Shown: positions 17,340 to 25,249 of the stretch, in pieces | Numbering within the stretch: the first letter of the stretch is position 1 | How the letters are laid out: each line of letters begins with the position of its first letter | Assembly: GCA_016702335.1 (NCBI GenBank) | Contig: JADJEF010000020.1 | Span: forward strand, 682,001 to 746,000 | Source of the DNA: Rhodocyclaceae bacterium | GTDB lineage: Bacteria; Pseudomonadota; Gammaproteobacteria; Burkholderiales; Rhodocyclaceae | Direction: 5' to 3' | DNA length: 64,000 bases | Program-made: the position numbers and the translations under genes | Notes under the pieces: generated by a model | Told to the model about the DNA's origin: nothing | The model's input: only the letters and a program-made list of their open reading frames with translations | Database searches by the model: none

Positions 17340-17978
17340 TTGAAGAAATATTTCGTCACCGGCCTGCTGATCTGGGTACCCCTTGTTATCACGCTGTGGG
17401 TAATGTCTGCCATCGTGCGCTTGATGGACCAATCCTTGGTGCTGCTGCCTCAGGCGATCCAGCCCGAGCGCCTGCTCGGGTTTTATATCCCTGGCCTCGG
17501 GGCCATTCTGACTGTCGGTATCGTGCTCGGTACAGGCCTGGTTGCGACCAACATCATCGGGCAGAAGCTTGTCCTTTATTGGGAAAAGGTACTTCTGAAC
17601 ATCCCGGTGGTCAAGTCGATCTACTACAGCGTCAAACAGGTGAGCGACACCCTGTTTTCCGGCAACGGCGAGTCGTTCCGAAAAGTCTTGCTGGTGCGCT
17701 ACCCGCACCCCGAGGCGTGGTCCGTGGCCTTCATGACCGGCAATGCGGCAAGACCGATCGCCGAACTTTTGCCCGATGAGCATGTCGGTGTCTTCATTCC
17801 GACCACGCCCAGCCCGGTCAATGGTTTTTTCTTTTTCGTGCGCAAACGCGACGTGATCGAGCTCGATATCTCAGTCGACGATGCGCTCAAGTACATCGTG
17901 TCGATGGGCGTGGTGCCGCCCACCACACGGGGCCGTGCCGCGCCTAATCCTTTGGGACGGGCGCAGAACGAATTTTGA
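17340..17978 (+). CDS. DUF502-family membrane protein
   Basis: 212 residues starting at TTG (MKKYFVTGLLIWVPLVITLW), with two N-terminal membrane helices and a soluble domain. DUF502 proteins are widespread and of unknown function; they commonly sit upstream of aspS, as here. Conserved-looking pieces are GLGAILTVGIVLGTGLVATN, KSIYYSVKQVSDTL and VGVFIPTTPSPVNGFF. The TTG start is supported by family N termini and the lack of a nearby alternative. Confidence 0.88.
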   Translation: MKKYFVTGLLIWVPLVITLWVMSAIVRLMDQSLVLLPQAIQPERLLGFYIPGLGAILTVGIVLGTGLVATNIIGQKLVLYWEKVLLNIPVVKSIYYSVKQVSDTLFSGNGESFRKVLLVRYPHPEAWSVAFMTGNAARPIAELLPDEHVGVFIPTTPSPVNGFFFFVRKRDVIELDISVDDALKYIVSMGVVPPTTRGRAAPNPLGRAQNEF

Positions 17979-17985
17979 CCCTTCG

Positions 17986-18013
17986 GCGCCGTCTCACCAG
18001 CGCCGACTTCCCA
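17986..18013 (+). repeat. Dispersed 29-bp repeat, copy 5 (between DUF502 gene and aspS)
   Basis: GCGCCGT, spacer CTCA, CCAGCGCCGACTT, CCCA. It ends 15 bp before the chosen aspS ATG and so occupies the leader and part of the ribosome-site region. Confidence 0.85.
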
Positions 18014-18028
18014 TCACTGAGAATTTTT

Positions 18029-19828
18029 ATGCGAACACATTACTGCGGGCAGGTCACTGCCGCCCATGTTGATCAAATCGTCACCCTGTGCGGGTGGAGT
18101 CATCGTCGCCGTGATCATGGCGGCGTCATCTTCATCGACCTGCGTGACCGTGAGGGCTTGGCCCAGGTGGTCTGCGACCCCGACCGGCCCGATATGTTCA
18201 AGGCTGCCGAAGGCGTGCGCAACGAGTTTGTACTCAAGATCACTGGCAAGGTACGGCGCCGTCCTGCCGGCACTGAAAATGCCAACCTGAGCTCCGGTGA
18301 AATCGAGATCCTTTGTCAGGAACTCGAAGTCCTGAATCCGGCCGTGACGCCGCCCTTCCAGATCGACGACGAGAACCTCTCGGAGAACGTGCGCCTGACG
18401 CACCGCGTCATCGATCTACGCCGCCCGCAGATGCAAAAGAACATGATGTTGCGCTACAAGACCGCGCGCGCGTTCCGTCGCTTCCTCGACGATAACGGTT
18501 TCATCGACATCGAGACGCCGATGCTGACCAAGTCCACGCCCGAGGGCGCGCGCGATTACCTCGTGCCCTCGCGCGTGCATAGCGGCCAGTTCTTTGCCCT
18601 GCCGCAGTCGCCGCAACTGTTCAAGCAATTGCTGATGGTGGCTGGTTACGACCGCTACTACCAGATCACCAAGTGCTTCCGCGACGAAGACCTGCGCGCC
18701 GACCGCCAGCCTGAATTCACTCAGGTTGATATCGAAACCTCGTTCATGAACGAGACCGCGATCACCGGCCTGATCGAGCAGTTGATACGCTACGTGTTCA
18801 AAGACGCCATCGACGTCGAGCTGCCCAACCCTTTCCCGCGCATGAGCTACGCTGAAGCCATGCGCCGCTTCGGTTCTGACAAACCTGATCTGCGTGTGAC
18901 GCTCGAATTGATCGACGTTACCGATGCCGTGGCTGATGTCGCGTTCAAGGTATTCAGCGGTCCGGCGACCGGTGGCGGGCGCGTCGCGGCATTGCGTATC
19001 CCTAACGGCAATACTCTGACCCGCGGCGAGATCGACGGCTACACCGAGTTCGTCAAGATCTATGGAGCCAAGGGGCTGGCCTACATCAAGGTCAATGACG
19101 TCACCAAGCTCAACGAAGAAGGCCTGCAGTCGCCCATCGTCAAGAACCTGCACGAGCAGGCGCTCAAGACCATAATTGAGCGCACCGGCGCGCAGTCCGG
19201 CGACCTGATTTTCTTCGGCGCCGACAAGACCAAGGTGGTCAATGACGCGCTCGGCGCTCTGCGCATCAAGCTCGGTCACGAGAAAGGCTACCTCAATGGC
19301 AAGACCTGGGAACCACTCTGGGTGGTCGATTTCCCGATGTTCGAGTACAGCGAGGAAGACAAGCGCTGGACCGCCTGCCACCACCCCTTCACCTCGCCCA
19401 AGGACGGCCATGACGAGCTGATGAAGACCAACCCCGGGGAGTGTCTGGCCAAGGCCTACGACCTCGCGCTGAATGGTTGGGAAATCGGCGGTGGCTCGGT
19501 ACGTATTCACAAGGCCGATGTGCAGGCGCGCGTGTTCGAGGCGCTGGGCATTGGTGAGGAAGAGCAGAAACTGAAGTTCGGCTTCCTGCTTGACGCGCTC
19601 AAGTACGGCGCACCGCCGCACGGTGGCCTGGCTTTCGGTCTGGATCGTATCGTCACGATGATGACTGGCGCCGAGTCGATTCGCGACGTGATTGCCTTCC
19701 CAAAAACGCAGCGGGCACAGTGCCTGCTCACCGATGCTCCCTCCGATGTCGACGAGAAGCAGTTGCGCGAACTGCATGTTCGCCTGCGCCAGAAGGTCGA
19801 AACCACCGTCGAAGTCGCCAAGGGCTAA
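18029..19828 (+). CDS. aspS: Aspartyl-tRNA synthetase
   Basis: Charges tRNA-Asp. It has 599 residues: an N-terminal OB anticodon-binding domain (MRTHYCGQVTAAHVDQIVTL), the class II core with FRDEDLRADRQPEFTQVD, a bacterial GAD insertion, and motif 3 GGLAFGLDRIV. The ATG at 18029 matches family N termini; a longer in-frame reading would translate repeat copy 5 as RRRLTSADF and is rejected. Whether the enzyme also charges tRNA-Asn cannot be judged from this window. Confidence 0.97.
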   Translation: MRTHYCGQVTAAHVDQIVTLCGWSHRRRDHGGVIFIDLRDREGLAQVVCDPDRPDMFKAAEGVRNEFVLKITGKVRRRPAGTENANLSSGEIEILCQELEVLNPAVTPPFQIDDENLSENVRLTHRVIDLRRPQMQKNMMLRYKTARAFRRFLDDNGFIDIETPMLTKSTPEGARDYLVPSRVHSGQFFALPQSPQLFKQLLMVAGYDRYYQITKCFRDEDLRADRQPEFTQVDIETSFMNETAITGLIEQLIRYVFKDAIDVELPNPFPRMSYAEAMRRFGSDKPDLRVTLELIDVTDAVADVAFKVFSGPATGGGRVAALRIPNGNTLTRGEIDGYTEFVKIYGAKGLAYIKVNDVTKLNEEGLQSPIVKNLHEQALKTIIERTGAQSGDLIFFGADKTKVVNDALGALRIKLGHEKGYLNGKTWEPLWVVDFPMFEYSEEDKRWTACHHPFTSPKDGHDELMKTNPGECLAKAYDLALNGWEIGGGSVRIHKADVQARVFEALGIGEEEQKLKFGFLLDALKYGAPPHGGLAFGLDRIVTMMTGAESIRDVIAFPKTQRAQCLLTDAPSDVDEKQLRELHVRLRQKVETTVEVAKG

Positions 19829-19861
19829 GACCGGCTAGGACGGACGAAGGCGGGCTGAGAC

Positions 19862-20206
19862 ATGAAACGCTGGTTAGCCGGCTGGACGGCGCTGCTTGCC
19901 TGCAGCGCCGTTTTCGCTTTCTTCTCGGATAGCGTCCGTGTCGACCAGCTTCCCAAGGAAGCCCGCCACACGCTGCAACTCATCGATGCCGGCGGCCCCT
20001 TCCCCTATACACGCGACGGCATCACTTTCCAGAACCGCGAGAAGCGACTGCCCATGCAGCCCAAGGGCTACTACCGCGAATACACCGTACCTACCCCGGG
20101 CGAGGCGACCCGTGGCGCGCGACGCATCGTCGCCGGCGGCCAGCCCCCGGTGGTGCTCTATTACACCGCCGACCATTACCGAACGTTCAAGAAGATCAAC
20201 CGATGA
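19862..20206 (+). CDS. Secreted barnase-type ribonuclease
   Basis: Guanyl-preferring RNase of the barnase (N1/T1) family. It is 114 residues: an N-terminal signal or anchor (RWLAGWTALLACSAVFAFF), then a compact catalytic domain. Alignment from memory with barnase places the catalytic Glu in YYREYTV, Arg in GARRIVAGG and His in YTADHYRTFKKI, so the enzyme looks active. The 3' end overlaps a barstar gene by 4 bp (ATGA), the expected toxin-inhibitor coupling. Confidence 0.9.
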   Translation: MKRWLAGWTALLACSAVFAFFSDSVRVDQLPKEARHTLQLIDAGGPFPYTRDGITFQNREKRLPMQPKGYYREYTVPTPGEATRGARRIVAGGQPPVVLYYTADHYRTFKKINR

Positions 20207-20670
20207 GCGCTGCGCAAGATCCCGTCGCTTTCTACACCGCCCTGTTTTCAGATGCCGCGCGCGCCAGCGTCTATCACCTGCCGCACGGGGATCGGGCAGC
20301 GCTGCTTGAAGGTGCGGCAGCGGCGGACTGCCTGGTCCTGACGGTTGATCTGGCACAGTCCCGATCAAGGGAGGCGATGTTTGCTGCCATTGGCACATCC
20401 CTACGCTTTCCGGTGTGGTTCGGCGACAACTGGGACGCGCTCTCGGACTGTCTGGCCGATATGGGCTGGCTACCCGCGCTCGGCTACGTAATCATTCTGG
20501 AGCACTGCGACGGCATCCATGCCCGTGCCGAAGATGATTTCGTGGCGCTGATGCAACTGCTCCAGGAAGTGGCCGACGAGTGGCGCGAGGAAGGTGTGCC
20601 CTTCTGGTGTCTGGTGGACATGCTGGCCGACGGCATCGCCTGGCTGCCCACGGTAGCGCAGCCCGAGTAA
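20203..20670 (+). CDS. Barstar-family ribonuclease inhibitor
   Basis: Cytoplasmic inhibitor expected to bind and block the RNase encoded just upstream. It is 155 residues, longer than the classical 90-residue barstar, with the hallmark FPVWFGDNWDALSDCLADM in mid-protein and an N-terminal extension of about 50 residues. It starts in an ATGA overlap with the RNase gene, and its TAA overlaps the nudB ATG by one base, so all three may be co-translated. Confidence 0.9.
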   Translation: MSAAQDPVAFYTALFSDAARASVYHLPHGDRAALLEGAAAADCLVLTVDLAQSRSREAMFAAIGTSLRFPVWFGDNWDALSDCLADMGWLPALGYVIILEHCDGIHARAEDDFVALMQLLQEVADEWREEGVPFWCLVDMLADGIAWLPTVAQPE

Positions 20671-21100
20671 TGCCCACACCATTCAAGCAACCCATTTCCG
20701 TGTTGGTGGTCATCCACACCAAGGACAAGCAATTCCTACTGCTTGAGCGCGCCAAGCATCCGGGCCTCTGGCAGTCCGTCACCGGCAGCCGTGAAGACGA
20801 CGAAGCCCTTATCGATACCGCCCGCCGCGAGTTGTTCGAGGAAACCGGCATTCGTGCCGAGGATGGACTGCTGACTGACTGGCACCAGACCAATCAGTAC
20901 GAAATCTTTCCCCAATGGCGCCACCGCTATGCCGACGGCGTCACCCATAACACCGAGCATGTATTCAGCTTCTGTGTCCCTGCAGGCACAACGGTGCAGC
21001 TCGCGCAGATGAGCACCGCGCCTTTAAATGGCTGGGGCAGACGGAAGCCGCCGAGGCCTGCTTCTCCTGGTCGAATCGCGACGCCATTCTCGCCCTGTAG
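20670..21100 (+). CDS. nudB: Dihydroneopterin triphosphate diphosphatase NudB (apparent 1-base frameshift)
   Basis: Nudix hydrolase that removes pyrophosphate from dihydroneopterin triphosphate in folate synthesis. The Nudix box is GSREDDEALIDTARREL followed by FEETGI. The frame breaks near 21003-21005: reading on in frame gives non-family sequence, while a shift of one base gives ADEHRAFKWLGQTEAAEACF and the family ending SWSNRDAILAL with a stop at 21100. Adding one G to the CTCGCGCAG stretch would repair it. Either a recent pseudogene or a sequence error. Repeat copy 6 starts 10 bp after the stop. Confidence 0.85.
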
Positions 21101-21110
21101 TTGCCTGGGA

Positions 21111-21140
21111 ATCGCCGTACTACCAGCGCCGACTTGCGGA
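21111..21140 (+). repeat. Dispersed 29-bp repeat, copy 6 (intergenic)
   Basis: ATCGCCGT, spacer ACTA, CCAGCGCCGACTT, GCGGA: a full match to the family consensus. It lies between the convergent nudB and GIDE genes. Confidence 0.9.
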
Positions 21141-21161
21141 AGCGGGTTGTGGACTACGGTG

Positions 21162-22055
21162 TCAAACCATATCCCACAGATACCACAACGCCCCCAGCGC
21201 CACGAAGAAACAGGCCACGTGAAAGCTCGCCCAGAGGCGATAGCGACGGACGATGCTTTCCGGCGTAATGGTGGCCACAAGGTACAAGCGGGCATCCGGT
21301 GGCAAGCGCATCAGGTGGGTATCACTTTGCAAACGGGCTTCGCGATGCACGGCCAGCACCTCGCGTTTTGCCTGAGCGCGCGCCAGTTCCCATTCGCGCA
21401 TATCCAGTTCGCCGTTGCGGTCCAGATCGAAGCGCTGGTTCAGGCGCGCCGGGTCTTTTTTCCATTCAGCCAGCAGCAGCTTTACGTCTTCGTTCACGTC
21501 CAGGCTCAGGTCAGCCCCGCCTTGGGTGACGAAATGTCCAAGTGTGTACACCTCATCACCCTCGTCGATGCGCCATTCTGTATAGCGGTAGCTGCCTTCC
21601 GTCCATGAATGACGCTTGCGCGTGAGGATCTGCGCGCCTTCCGGGTCCACGACACAAATCGCGCTGCCATCGTCAAGCAGAAACGAGGCGTCCGACTCGC
21701 CCTTAGCCTCCGTCTTCCATTTGTTGTCACTGCGCCGCTCAACCAGGTAGCGAAACCAGAGGCAGGGCGACATGCTGAGCTTCGCCAACACCGGCGGGCC
21801 ATCGAAGGGGCGTCCGATACCGATGAGCTCGACGTAACCTTGAGCGGCCGATGCCACTTTGGAGGTCGGCGTATCGGCTACCGCGCGCACATGGCGCATG
21901 GCCAAGACCCATGAGAGCAGGCTGAGCAAGGCCACCAGAACCATAGCGATACGCCAACCGGTCGCCGACTCAAACTGTGCGGCAATGATAATGACGAAGA
22001 GCTGGGCCGCCGAACCGCCTAACTGCCAGTAAGCATGGCGCAGACGGGCCCACAT
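21162..22055 (-). CDS. GIDE-domain membrane protein with an EF-hand-like loop
   Basis: 297 residues. Two helices near the N terminus (VIIIAAQFESATGWRIAMVL region) and one at the C terminus (SFHVACFFVALGALWYLW) flank a soluble GIDE domain like that of MULAN-type proteins, with VELIGIGRPFDGPPV and LGHFVTQ. No RING finger is seen, so ubiquitin ligase activity is not implied. Within the soluble part, DLDRNGELDMRE fits a 12-residue EF-hand calcium loop. lemA lies 12 bp upstream in the same operon, a pairing found in many bacteria. Function unknown. Confidence 0.8.
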   Translation of the reverse strand: MWARLRHAYWQLGGSAAQLFVIIIAAQFESATGWRIAMVLVALLSLLSWVLAMRHVRAVADTPTSKVASAAQGYVELIGIGRPFDGPPVLAKLSMSPCLWFRYLVERRSDNKWKTEAKGESDASFLLDDGSAICVVDPEGAQILTRKRHSWTEGSYRYTEWRIDEGDEVYTLGHFVTQGGADLSLDVNEDVKLLLAEWKKDPARLNQRFDLDRNGELDMREWELARAQAKREVLAVHREARLQSDTHLMRLPPDARLYLVATITPESIVRRYRLWASFHVACFFVALGALWYLWDMV

Positions 22056-22067
22056 GAGTTCGAACGG

Positions 22068-22640
22068 TTAGCTGAACAGCGTTTTGATATCGACGTCGGC
22101 TTTTTCAGCCGACGAAAACTCGAGCAGCGGTTTAGCCGGGAAATTGAACAGCCGGGCCACAATGACTTCGGGAAACTGTTCCACGCGCACATTGTTAATA
22201 TTTACCGCCTCGTTGTAGAACTCGCGGCGGTCGGCAATGGCGTTTTCCAGCTGCGAGATGCGCGTCTGCAAGGCCATGAAGTTCTCATTGGCTTTCAGTT
22301 CGGGATAAGCCTCGGCGAGCGCAAATAGTCGGCCAAGTCCGGCACGCAAGGCACCTTCGGCATTGCCCAAGGCCGGAATGTCTTCGCGTTCGCGTGCGCT
22401 TTGCACACCAGCGCGCGCCTCAATCACTTTTTGCAGGGTGCTTTGCTCGAATTCCCTGTACTGCTTGCAGGTTTCCACGAGCTTGGGCAACTCGTCGTGC
22501 CGCTGCTTGAGCAATACATCGATATTCGCCCAGGCCTTGGCCACGCCATGCTTGAGGCCAACCAGGGCGTTGTAAGTGAACACCACGTAGATCACCACCA
22601 CGGCGACCACCCCGAGAAATATCAGCGTCCCCAATCCCAT
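22068..22640 (-). CDS. lemA: LemA family protein
   Basis: 190-residue membrane-anchored helical protein. One N-terminal helix (LIFLGVVAVVVIYVVFTYNALV) is followed by the LemA coiled region containing KAWANIDVLLKQRHDELPKL and ENFMALQTRISQLENAIADR. The biochemical role is unknown. It is the first gene of a two-gene unit with the GIDE protein. A perfect 7-bp stem (GTCGGCT/AGCCGAC) lies in the last codons but has no T-run. Confidence 0.9.
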   Translation of the reverse strand: MGLGTLIFLGVVAVVVIYVVFTYNALVGLKHGVAKAWANIDVLLKQRHDELPKLVETCKQYREFEQSTLQKVIEARAGVQSAREREDIPALGNAEGALRAGLGRLFALAEAYPELKANENFMALQTRISQLENAIADRREFYNEAVNINNVRVEQFPEVIVARLFNFPAKPLLEFSSAEKADVDIKTLFS

Positions 22641-22667
22641 ATCTGGCTCCCCATTAAAGAAATCGAA

Positions 22668-23255
22668 CTATAGCGCGGGCGGCTTGCTATTGATGCGTTG
22701 CGTGGCGGCGGCAAAGTCTGGCTTGGCGAGTAGCGGCCAGGCCAGCAGGGCACGATCCAGTGCCGCATCGATACACTCCTGCTCTTCCTTGCGCGGCGCC
22801 TTGAGCACGAAGTTGGCAACTTCATTGCGATCAATGGGATGCCCGATGCCGATACGCAGACGCCAGAAATCCTGAGTGCCCATATGGGCGGTGATGTCCT
22901 TGAGCCCGTTGTGGCCTCCCAGACCGCCGCCAAAACGCAACTGCATGCGCCCGGGCGGCAAGTCCAGTTCGTCGTGGGCCACCAGAATTTCGCTCGGCTC
23001 AATGCGGTAGAACTGCGCCAAGGCGCGCACGGCTTGGCCCGAGCGATTCATGAAGGTCTGGGGTTCGAGAAACCACACCCCGGCGGCCCGTGCGTTACCG
23101 ACAAAGCCATGGAAGCGCGACTCATGGCTCAGGGGTGCCCCGAGTTCCGCTGCAAGCCGCTCACAAAACCAAAACCCGGCATTGTGCCGGGTTTCGGAGT
23201 AGTCGGCCCCGGGGTTACCGAGGCCGACAATGAGGCGAAGCGTCGCCGTACTCAA
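22668..23255 (-). CDS. pth: Peptidyl-tRNA hydrolase
   Basis: Recycles peptidyl-tRNAs released by ribosome drop-off. It has 195 residues with the Pth signatures LIVGLGNPGADYSETRHNAG (catalytic His in the RHNAG part), FLEPQTFMNRSG and GGLGGHNGLKDI. It lies 11 bp downstream of rplY in the conserved prs-rplY-pth order. Confidence 0.96.
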   Translation of the reverse strand: MSTATLRLIVGLGNPGADYSETRHNAGFWFCERLAAELGAPLSHESRFHGFVGNARAAGVWFLEPQTFMNRSGQAVRALAQFYRIEPSEILVAHDELDLPPGRMQLRFGGGLGGHNGLKDITAHMGTQDFWRLRIGIGHPIDRNEVANFVLKAPRKEEQECIDAALDRALLAWPLLAKPDFAAATQRINSKPPAL

Positions 23256-23266
23256 CGACGTCTGGC

Positions 23267-23953
23267 TTACTTCTTGGCCGGCGCTTTGGCGGGAGCCTTG
23301 GCCGCTGCTGCCGCGGGGGCAGCCTTGGCGGGGGCCGCTTTGGCCGGCGCTGCGGCAGCAGCAGGAGCTGCTTCCGCTTCCTTGCCGCCACCCTTGATCA
23401 TGATCGTAGCAACCACTGGGTCGCCTTCACGATGATGAACCACCTCAACACCTTCGGGCAAGGCCAGCTGCGAGATATGCAGTGAGTGACCCGCCGACAG
23501 ATCTTTAAGATCCACCACGATGTACTCGGGGAGATTGGCGGGCAGACACTTGACGTCAACTTCATTCATGACATGCGAAACAATACCGCCCTGCAGCTTG
23601 ACGCCCGGGTTGATGTCGGCATTGATGAAGTGGAACGGCACCTTGGTGTGCAGCTTCTTGTTGGCATCCACACGCTGGAAATCCAGATGCATGATCAGTT
23701 GCTTGTAGGGGTGGCGCTGTACATCGCGCAGCAGGCACAGCTCTTTGGCTCCCTCAACATCGATGGTCAGCACGGAAGAGTAAAACGCCTCCTTGCGCAT
23801 CAGCTGAAACAGCTCGTTGTGATCCATGTCCACACTCTGGGGAGCGCTGGACTCACCATAAACGATGCCCGGGATACGACCGGCGTGACGCAGGCGGCGG
23901 CTCGCTCCGGTGCCCTGTCCGTCACGCTTCTTGGCGTTGAATTCGATTTGCAT
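23267..23953 (-). CDS. rplY: 50S ribosomal protein L25 (Ctc type)
   Basis: Binds 5S rRNA; the long Ctc form has an extra C-terminal domain. At 228 residues, the L25 domain is first (RDGQGTGASRRLRHAGRIPG), then the TL5-like domain (VPFHFINADINPGVKLQGG). The tail is a 35-residue low-complexity Ala/Lys/Pro stretch, similar in style to the histone H1-like protein at 40.2 kb and likely to contact RNA. A strong ribosome site (AGGAGTT) precedes the start. Confidence 0.95.
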   Translation of the reverse strand: MQIEFNAKKRDGQGTGASRRLRHAGRIPGIVYGESSAPQSVDMDHNELFQLMRKEAFYSSVLTIDVEGAKELCLLRDVQRHPYKQLIMHLDFQRVDANKKLHTKVPFHFINADINPGVKLQGGIVSHVMNEVDVKCLPANLPEYIVVDLKDLSAGHSLHISQLALPEGVEVVHHREGDPVVATIMIKGGGKEAEAAPAAAAAPAKAAPAKAAPAAAAAKAPAKAPAKK

Positions 23954-24034
23954 GTTGTAAAACTCCTAAACCTCAAATTACTGCGATGGGTGCTGCTGAA
24001 AATCCCCGCCCGCGACCAGGCGAGGGGTTGAAAC

Positions 24035-24985
24035 TTAATCCATGAACAACGATGAAACGGACGAATCATTGCTGATGCGCATAATGGTTTCAGCAAGCAA
24101 CTCGGCGATCGAGATCTGACGAATGCGCGAACAAGCAGCCGCAACGTCCGAAAGGGGAATGGTGTCGGTCACCACCAGCTCATCCAGCTCCGAACTGGAA
24201 ATGCGATCAATCGCACTGCCCGACAGAACCGGATGCGTACAGTAGGCGAGCACACGCTTGGCACCATGCTGCTTGAGCGCCTCGGCCGCCTTGCACAAGG
24301 TGCCGGCGGTATCCACCATGTCGTCCATGATCACGCAGGTACGACCATCCACGTCGCCAATGATGTTCATGACCTCCGACACATTGGCCTTTGGTCGGCG
24401 CTTGTCGATAATGGCCAGATCAGATTCAAGACGCTTGGCCAGAGCGCGAGCACGTACCACACCGCCGACGTCGGGCGAGACGACCAGCAGATCTTCGTGT
24501 CGCTGACGCCAGATATCGCCCAGCAAGATTGGCGCTGCGTAGATGTTATCAACCGGAATATCGAAAAAGCCCTGAATCTGGTCAGCGTGCAGATCCACTG
24601 TCAGCACGCGATCCACGCCCACGCCCTGCAGCATATCGGCCACTACCTTGGCGGTAATGGCCACGCGCGCGGAACGCGGTCGGCGATCCTGGCGTGAATA
24701 CCCGAAATAAGGAATGGCCGCGGTAATACGGCCCGCTGACGCGCGTTTTAACGCGTCGACCATCACCATCAACTCCATCAGGTTGTCGTTGGTCGGCGCG
24801 CAGGTCGATTGCAGAATGAACACATCGTGTCCGCGCACGTGCTCAAGTATCTCGACATTCACCTCACCGTCAGAGAACTTGCCGACCGTGGCACGCCCCA
24901 TGGAGATGTTCAGACGCTTGACCACATCGGCCGCCAACTTGCGATTGGCGTTGCCGGTAAATACCATCAGACTGTCGTAGGCCAT
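24035..24985 (-). CDS. prs: Ribose-phosphate pyrophosphokinase
   Basis: Makes PRPP from ribose 5-phosphate and ATP for nucleotide, His, Trp and NAD synthesis. It is 316 residues with the ATP loop region FGYSRQDRRPRSA, the His in DLHADQIQGFFD and the PRPP-binding loop VIMDDMVDTAGTL. It lies downstream of tRNA-Gln in the conserved order and is probably transcribed from the same promoter. An 81-bp gap to rplY holds a GC-rich imperfect stem. Confidence 0.97.
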   Translation of the reverse strand: MAYDSLMVFTGNANRKLAADVVKRLNISMGRATVGKFSDGEVNVEILEHVRGHDVFILQSTCAPTNDNLMELMVMVDALKRASAGRITAAIPYFGYSRQDRRPRSARVAITAKVVADMLQGVGVDRVLTVDLHADQIQGFFDIPVDNIYAAPILLGDIWRQRHEDLLVVSPDVGGVVRARALAKRLESDLAIIDKRRPKANVSEVMNIIGDVDGRTCVIMDDMVDTAGTLCKAAEALKQHGAKRVLAYCTHPVLSGSAIDRISSSELDELVVTDTIPLSDVAAACSRIRQISIAELLAETIMRISNDSSVSSLFMD

Positions 24986-25047
24986 GGTTCGGTGGCGTTT
25001 CTTTAGTCAGGCGCTGCGCCAATTTCAAATCCGGGCGCGGTGAAAGA

Positions 25048-25124
25048 TGGCTGGGGAGGAAGGATTCGAACCTTCGCATGCCGGAATCAAAATCCGGTGC
25101 CTTAACCAGCTTGGCGACTCCCCA
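25048..25124 (-). tRNA. tRNA-Gln (anticodon TTG)
   Basis: 77 nt with CCA encoded. Acceptor arms TGGGGAG and CTCCCCA pair perfectly with discriminator G. The anticodon loop reads TTTTGAT with stem CCGGA/TCCGG. The T-arm contains GGTTCGAATCC. The D-arm holds GCCAAGCTGGTTAAGGC. Confidence 0.96.
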
Positions 25125-25175
25125 ACACGTTGGCAGGCCCCTGTACAACAAAAGGCCATCGCCGAAAGGACGCGA

Positions 25176-25204
25176 ATTCTCGAACTTTTAGCCCGATCTG
25201 TCAA
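25176..25204 (-). promoter_or_regulatory. Sigma-70 promoter for tRNA-Gln and probably prs
   Basis: On the minus strand, TTGACA (25204-25199) and GAGAAT (25181-25176) are separated by exactly 17 bp. They are followed by a GC-rich discriminator (TCGCG), as in stable-RNA promoters under stringent control. Transcription would begin about 45 bp before the tRNA. Confidence 0.75.
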
Positions 25205-25249
25205 TAACGATCGCGAGGGAATCACGGAAAACTCGGGGCATTCAGCGGC

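Noticed and set aside
17975..18028. An earlier in-frame start for aspS
   Set aside because: It would translate repeat copy 5 and overlap the previous gene; family N termini match the ATG at 18029.
18416..19777. A 453-codon open frame antisense to aspS
   Set aside because: The sense strand encodes all AspS motifs; the antisense product resembles nothing and has no ribosome site.
22096..22114. 7-bp stem at the end of lemA as a terminator
   Set aside because: It is inside coding sequence, has no T-run on either usable side, and the GIDE gene follows in the same operon.
23954..24034. GC-rich stem between prs and rplY as a terminator
   Set aside because: The stem is imperfect with a bulge and a weak T-tail; prs-rplY-pth is a conserved operon.
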